NCBI GenBank assembly: GCA_017438975.1
Contig: JAFRUH010000023.1
Coordinates: 62,001-126,000 of the forward strand
Length of the DNA stretch: 64,000 nt
Source of the DNA: Bacteroidales bacterium
GTDB lineage: Bacteria > Bacteroidota > Bacteroidia > Bacteroidales > UBA932
Direction of reading: 5' to 3'
A program made the position numbers and the translations under genes. The notes beneath the pieces were generated by a model. It saw only the letters and a list, made by a program, of their open reading frames with translations. It ran no database searches and was not told the DNA's origin. This document shows, piece after piece, positions 60,635 through 64,000 of this stretch; within the stretch, counting starts at the first letter, position 1; each line of letters begins with the position of its first letter.

Positions 60635-61975
60635 TTAACTCCAGATTCTATCGTTTGAAAATTCAGTATTCCATTCGTCCGTCGGCTCCCAGAGACCGGG
60701 AATCGCAGGATTGATCTTTTCGGCGATCAGTTCCTCGTTGAGTTCCGTGATGCCGAGTCCCGGTCCGTCGGGAACGGCGATATAGCCGTCCTTCACGAGC
60801 GGGTCCGGGAGACCCTTGACGAGGTCTTTCCACCAGGGCACGTCGACCGAGTGCAGTTCCATCGCAAGTACGTTGTGCATCGCTGCGGCAACATGGACGG
60901 CGGCCATGCAGGCGATCGGGCTCTCGGCCATATGGATAGCGACCGCAACTCCGTTCTCGTCTGCCATGTCTGCGATCTTCTTGAGTTCCAGCGCCCCGCC
61001 GCAAGTCAGGATGTCCGGGTGGATCACTGAAACGCCATGATTCTTGAGAAGGGGTTCGAAGCCCTCCTTGAGGTAGATGTCCTCTCCCGTCGCGACCGGG
61101 ACCGTGGTCGAGTTGGCCAGGCGCACATACTGGTCCGTATACATCCACGGGATCATATCCTCCATCCAGGCGATGTTGTATTTCTCGATCCTGCGGGCGA
61201 ACCGGATGCAGTCCTCGACGCAGACATGGCCGAAATGGTCGATGGCGAGCGGCACCTCGTAGCCGATCACCTCCCGGACGTCCCGGACATATTTTTCGAG
61301 GATGTCGAGGCCCTTCTCCGTCAGGTGGATGCCTGTGAAGGGATGGGCCGTCGTGACGATGTCGTAGCTCTTCGTCCGCCGGACCATGTCCGCCGTGACC
61401 GAACCGCTCTGGACATTCAGGATATGCGGGGCATATTGCTTCATTTCGTCGATCAGCCCGAGCGGGGCGTTGATGGCGCCGGGGATGTCCATCAGCAGGC
61501 CGATCCCGAGGTCCATCTTCAGGAAGGTGAAGCCCATCTCCATCCGCTTTTTCAGCGCTTCGCCCATGGCGTGGCCATCATTGTCCTTCCCGTCCGCGTC
61601 CGTGTCGCAGTAGATGCGGATCCGGTCGCGGAACTTGCCGCCGAGCAACTGCCAGAGCGGGACGCCCCAGGCCTTTCCGGCGAGGTCCCAGAGGGCGATC
61701 TCTACACCTGAAACGCCGCCTCCCTGCCGGGAGGGACCGCCAAACTGTTTTATCTTGTGGAACAGCCGGTCAACATTGCAGGGGTTTTCGCCGAGGAGGC
61801 GGCTCTTCAGCATCAGGGCGTATGTCTTGCTGGAGGCGTCACGCACCTCCCCGTATCCGACAAGGCCCTGATTCGTATAAATCTTCAATAGGGTGCACCG
61901 CTTTGGGGCCCCGTCGATATCCGCGAAACGCATATCGGTGATCCGAAGGGTAGAAGGATCGATGGATGGGTTCAT
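60635..61975 (-). CDS. Enolase-superfamily sugar-acid dehydratase (MR/MLE type)
   Basis: A 446-residue cytoplasmic enzyme from ATG 61975. An upstream in-frame ATG at 62005 sits at the predicted transcription start and is rejected. The N-terminal capping domain (about 10-135) is followed by the barrel with FLKMDLG, AIDHFGHV, WMEDMIPW and ATGEDIY (metal-binding Asp/Glu set) and VAIHMAES. This is a mandelate-racemase-subgroup dehydratase of an aldonate; which one is not readable. It is the first gene after the promoter at 62012-62043, and its 5' end is duplicated as a relic at 35344-35460. Confidence 0.85.
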   Translation of the reverse strand: MNPSIDPSTLRITDMRFADIDGAPKRCTLLKIYTNQGLVGYGEVRDASSKTYALMLKSRLLGENPCNVDRLFHKIKQFGGPSRQGGGVSGVEIALWDLAGKAWGVPLWQLLGGKFRDRIRIYCDTDADGKDNDGHAMGEALKKRMEMGFTFLKMDLGIGLLMDIPGAINAPLGLIDEMKQYAPHILNVQSGSVTADMVRRTKSYDIVTTAHPFTGIHLTEKGLDILEKYVRDVREVIGYEVPLAIDHFGHVCVEDCIRFARRIEKYNIAWMEDMIPWMYTDQYVRLANSTTVPVATGEDIYLKEGFEPLLKNHGVSVIHPDILTCGGALELKKIADMADENGVAVAIHMAESPIACMAAVHVAAAMHNVLAMELHSVDVPWWKDLVKGLPDPLVKDGYIAVPDGPGLGITELNEELIAEKINPAIPGLWEPTDEWNTEFSNDRIWS

Positions 61976-62011
61976 GTTGTTATAGATTTTTTTTATTATG
62001 GTCAACTATAA

Positions 62012-62043
62012 CAAAAATAAAAAATGAGAATTGCTTTTCCTAA
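62012..62043 (-). promoter_or_regulatory. Bacteroidetes-type promoter of the glucuronoxylan/oxidative operon
   Basis: On the minus strand TTAG (62043-62040), 20 bases, then TATTTTTG (62019-62012), a good -7 box with a weaker -33. The start would be near 62005, giving a leader of about 30 bases to the ATG at 61975. The same boxes and flanks recur at 35487-35517. Confidence 0.65.
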
Positions 62044-62187
62044 AGTATTGACAGTTAATTAAACATATTTTACATAGCCAAATGATTCCGTCGATATCGG
62101 CTCGTTTCCGGCAGGAGTTTTCGCCCTTTTCCGAAAACGAAGGGCACAAAAACGGGCATCTGCGGCTTATTGTGCGACAAACCCCAC

Positions 62188-62214
62188 CTCGAGGGTGGGT
62201 TTGTTACGTTTGAC
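62188..62214. repeat. Inverted repeat
   Basis: ACAAACCC and GGGTTTGT flank a CTCGAG centre with one bulge, giving a strong hairpin on either strand. There is no T-run directly after it. It may be part of the structured element to its right or a weak bidirectional terminator. Confidence 0.5.
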
Positions 62215-62240
62215 GACGTACAATGGCGATATCGTTACCG

Positions 62241-62400
62241 TGCGTTTTGCAGGGAGCCTGCTTTCTCGACGGGTCGCCGTGAGATGTAATGGTTTGCAAC
62301 ATAAGCAGTTAGCCAACTCCTCCCCTGCGTTTTGACAGGGGATGAATTAGCTAAAACATTATCCTTCAGCGACTTCTGTCTCACGCTAAAAATGGCCGCA
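62241..62400. ncRNA. Candidate structured element, function unknown
   Basis: Three nested complementary pairs lie here: CGTGAGA 62278-62284 with TCTCACG 62379-62385, TTAGC 62309-62313 with GCTAA 62350-62354, and CCCCTG 62322-62327 with CAGGGG 62336-62341. A direct repeat, TGCGTTTTG(A)CAGGG, occurs at 62241-62254 and 62326-62340. A minus-strand open frame (62235-62432) crosses it, but its protein has no recognisable domain. Either an RNA, a repeat family member, or the remnant of a small mobile unit. Strand is undecided. Confidence 0.35.
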
Positions 62401-62440
62401 TGTCCTGCAGGGGGCAGAACTTCAAGAAACAAAGTGATTT

Positions 62441-62698
62441 GAACCGGGCCCTTCTTCCCGCTTCTTCCCGCATCTTCCTCCTGCCGCCTAAATGAGGGTA
62501 TATCAATGAGAAAAACGACCGAGGGGTCCTGGATTCAGGACCCCTCGATTGCTTATTCTATTGCCTGTCAAACGGTTATCCAGCAGGAGAGCCGCAGATT
62601 CGGAGAACCGGAAGATTCGGAGAGCTGCAGGTCAGGTGAGCCGGAGAACCCGGATAACACGAGTACCGATACGCCGGAAATCCGTATGCGTCAGGTGC
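62441..62698. other. Non-coding stretch between operons
   Basis: From about 62441 to 62520 there is a short direct repeat (CTTCTTCCCG twice) and no gene. After the terminator at 62521-62546, positions 62547-62698 are the 3' untranslated tail of the lipoprotein gene at 62699, with small imperfect repeats (GATTCGGAGA twice). I see no other coding sequence. Confidence 0.5.
62511..62546 (-). terminator. Rho-independent terminator of the lipoprotein operon
   Basis: GAGGGGTCCT (62521-62530) and AGGACCCCTC (62537-62546) form a perfect ten-pair stem with a six-base loop. On the minus strand the stem is followed by CGTTTTT (T-run at 62515-62511). It ends transcription coming from 62699 and keeps it out of the dehydratase operon. 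Confidence 0.85.
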
Positions 62699-63583
62699 TT
62701 ACGGTTCGTACTTGAGCGTCACACCTGCAACGGGAAGACCTCCCTTGACACAGTAGAGATAGTACCGGGCATTGTACTCTGTATCGTGCAGGTCATACAC
62801 GACATCGACACTCGGCTTGTTCGGCCACTGCTGGTAGTCTCCGACGATGATCGTTCCTGCAGGATCGGCCGTGACCTGTCCATGACGCGCCGACTTGTTG
62901 TTGTTGGAAACATGGACGGTCAGCCGGGTCAGCTTGTAATCCTCGATGATCGGCGTAGCGAGATAGGATCCGGCCGAAGCAATAACCAGGTACTTACCAA
63001 TGTTGCTGACACCGAGAAGGAAGGAGTATTCGACGCCGTTGAGCGGATAGAAATACTCGCCCGTACTCTTTGCCGTCGGCCAGTTCATGATACTGTTGTC
63101 GGTAAAGTCAAACGTCAGTTCGATCGGCTTGATCAGGCTCGGATCGTTCGCCTGGACGACCGGCAGCCGCTGTACGACATTCGTATCTGCCGTGTAGAAC
63201 AGGATGTCCGCCTGACGGGGCTTCTTTCCCATATTCGGCGCAACGGTGACCCGGATTGTTCCGTCCCCTTCAAAGACCTTGACCGGAGCGTTGATCCAGC
63301 TGATGGTCTCCTCACTGACCGCACCGGTCTCCTCATCGGTGACCTTGGCGAGTCCCTTCATGGACCAGAAAGAGTTGGAACGGACGTTGAAGGTGGTATC
63401 CCCGCCCGCCGCCGTCATCCGGAGGGTATCGATTCCGCTCAGTTCGACGGAAAGCGTCTTGTTCGCCACGGTGGTATAATTGCCCGGACGGGCGCCGGGA
63501 TAGCTGAAATCCTCGCAACCTGCCGTAAGGAGCAGGGCAAGCCCGCAAAGGAGGGCACTGAAGAGCAATTTATTTCTTTTCAT
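62699..63583 (-). CDS. Surface lipoprotein with BACON-like N-terminal domain
   Basis: About 294 residues from ATG 63583 (MKRNKLLFSALLCGLALLLTAGC, lipobox AGC). The upstream part of the open frame overlaps the previous gene and has no signal. Residues about 35-150 look like a beta-sandwich domain of the BACON type (NVRSNSFWSMKGL, then GTIRVTVAPN), and the remainder like a glycan-binding beta domain. Its start overlaps the end of the upstream gene by 14 bases. Such proteins usually accompany SusC/SusD pairs as surface glycan-binding proteins; the partners should lie beyond the right edge. Confidence 0.65.
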   Translation of the reverse strand: MKRNKLLFSALLCGLALLLTAGCEDFSYPGARPGNYTTVANKTLSVELSGIDTLRMTAAGGDTTFNVRSNSFWSMKGLAKVTDEETGAVSEETISWINAPVKVFEGDGTIRVTVAPNMGKKPRQADILFYTADTNVVQRLPVVQANDPSLIKPIELTFDFTDNSIMNWPTAKSTGEYFYPLNGVEYSFLLGVSNIGKYLVIASAGSYLATPIIEDYKLTRLTVHVSNNNKSARHGQVTADPAGTIIVGDYQQWPNKPSVDVVYDLHDTEYNARYYLYCVKGGLPVAGVTLKYEP

Positions 63584-64000
63584 AATGGTCCGGATTTTCA
63601 TCTTGATATTCGAGAACGCCGTCACGGATCCGGTACTTGAACCGAAGGACATCGGCCACTACGGTCCGGGTGCCGTCCCCGTTGGAGAAACTGTAATTGA
63701 GATGGATCTCACGATTCTGAAGGAGAAGCGCATCATTGGTAAAGCTCGGGCTGCCGGCGACCGGCTGGATTTCGGGTCCGCCCTCGGGGCTGCTCACCGT
63801 GATGGTGTTGTCACCGGCGATGGTCAGGAGGATTTCCCCGTCCTGTCCGCCGACCTTGTTCGCCGAAAGGACATTGAAATCCTTCGTCGTCAGGTAGCAG
63901 CTGAACGCATCCGCCTGGTTGATGTCGGCCGAGTAGGAAACTGCGGATATCTCGTTCCCGCTGTTCTCATCGACGACATGCCGCTGTCCTTCGTAGTACC
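63570..64000 (-). CDS. Partial SusE/F- or DUF4361-type lipoprotein, 3' end
   Basis: The open frame runs in from the right edge (first whole codon at 63998, YYEGQRHVV) and ends at 63570, giving about 142 residues of C-terminus. It has beta-rich segments (SYSADINQADAFSCYLTTK, and NREIHLNYSFSN with RFKYRIRDGVLEYQDE), the pattern at the end of DUF1735/DUF4361-type proteins found beside SusC/SusD. Its last codons overlap the next gene's ATG. The N-terminus and anchor are outside the window, so the family is tentative. Confidence 0.55.
   Translation of the reverse strand, partial: YYEGQRHVVDENSGNEISAVSYSADINQADAFSCYLTTKDFNVLSANKVGGQDGEILLTIAGDNTITVSSPEGGPEIQPVAGSPSFTNDALLLQNREIHLNYSFSNGDGTRTVVADVLRFKYRIRDGVLEYQDENPDHYEKK

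Noticed and set aside
62235-62432. A 65-codon minus-strand open frame
   Set aside because: It crosses the nested stems, has no recognisable domain, and no start context; the structure explains the sequence better than a protein.
62506-62715. A 69-codon plus-strand open frame across the terminator
   Set aside because: It runs through a perfect terminator stem and its protein is low-complexity from small repeats.

Overview
This window looks like a carbohydrate-utilisation region of a Bacteroidales chromosome. Reasons: GC-rich coding DNA, a gene content dominated by secreted or lipoprotein glycoside hydrolases, SusE/F-type surface lipoproteins at the right edge, and several promoters of the Bacteroidetes type (TTTG, about 19-20 bases, TAnnTTTG). 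Almost everything is on the minus strand; the only clear plus-strand gene is an IclR regulator at 42321-43064. I cannot name a species.

Layout, in transcription order (right to left). (A) 62699-64000: the tail of a Sus-type lipoprotein operon, ending at a strong terminator near 62521. (B) 61975 down to 43072: one very long candidate operon behind a promoter at 62012-62043. It holds an enolase-superfamily sugar-acid dehydratase, an SDR dehydrogenase, a clan GH-A hydrolase, an RraA-type aldolase, a beta-propeller lactonase, a GH10 xylanase, an MFS carrier, an MBL-fold protein, mannonate dehydratase (UxuA), a sodium symporter, uronate isomerase (UxaC), a broken CE15 glucuronoyl esterase, a GH115-like alpha-glucuronidase, a UxuB-like SDR and a GH39-like lipoprotein. 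Together these would cut glucuronoxylan, carry the uronate through the isomerase route, and may run a second oxidative (lactone, aldonate, keto-deoxy acid, aldolase) route. (C) 43064-42321 IclR, divergent from an MFS, an arabinose/fucose-isomerase-like enzyme, a double EEP-domain protein, a phytase-like phosphatase and a GH59 C-terminal fragment (42157 down to 35634). (D) 35328 down to 23432: a partial, decayed copy of the GH-A/GH10 part of block B, then an internally deleted EEP protein, a DUF6259 lipoprotein, an internally deleted GH20, three tandem GH13 domains in two genes, and a GMP synthase lacking its glutaminase domain. (E) 23298 down to 52: a promoter with exact consensus spacing, then GH50-like, DUF6259, three GH42-like enzymes, DUF1080, a metallophosphoesterase, GH27, GH39, GH106 and further DUF6259 paralogues. 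This suggests a galactose- and rhamnose-containing glycan.

The two most notable themes are: (1) a candidate non-phosphorylative oxidative sugar pathway inside a glucuronoxylan operon; and (2) a region shaped by duplication followed by in-frame loss. DUF6259 occurs four times, GH42-like three times, and GH13 three times. Several genes keep their signal peptide and C-terminus but have lost the catalytic middle (CE15, GH20, GH59, EEP). Two decayed gene starts, of the dehydratase and of guaA, survive as leader sequences and show how the duplications happened. No SusC/SusD pair lies within the window, and I saw no tRNA, rRNA, CRISPR array, transposase or phage gene.
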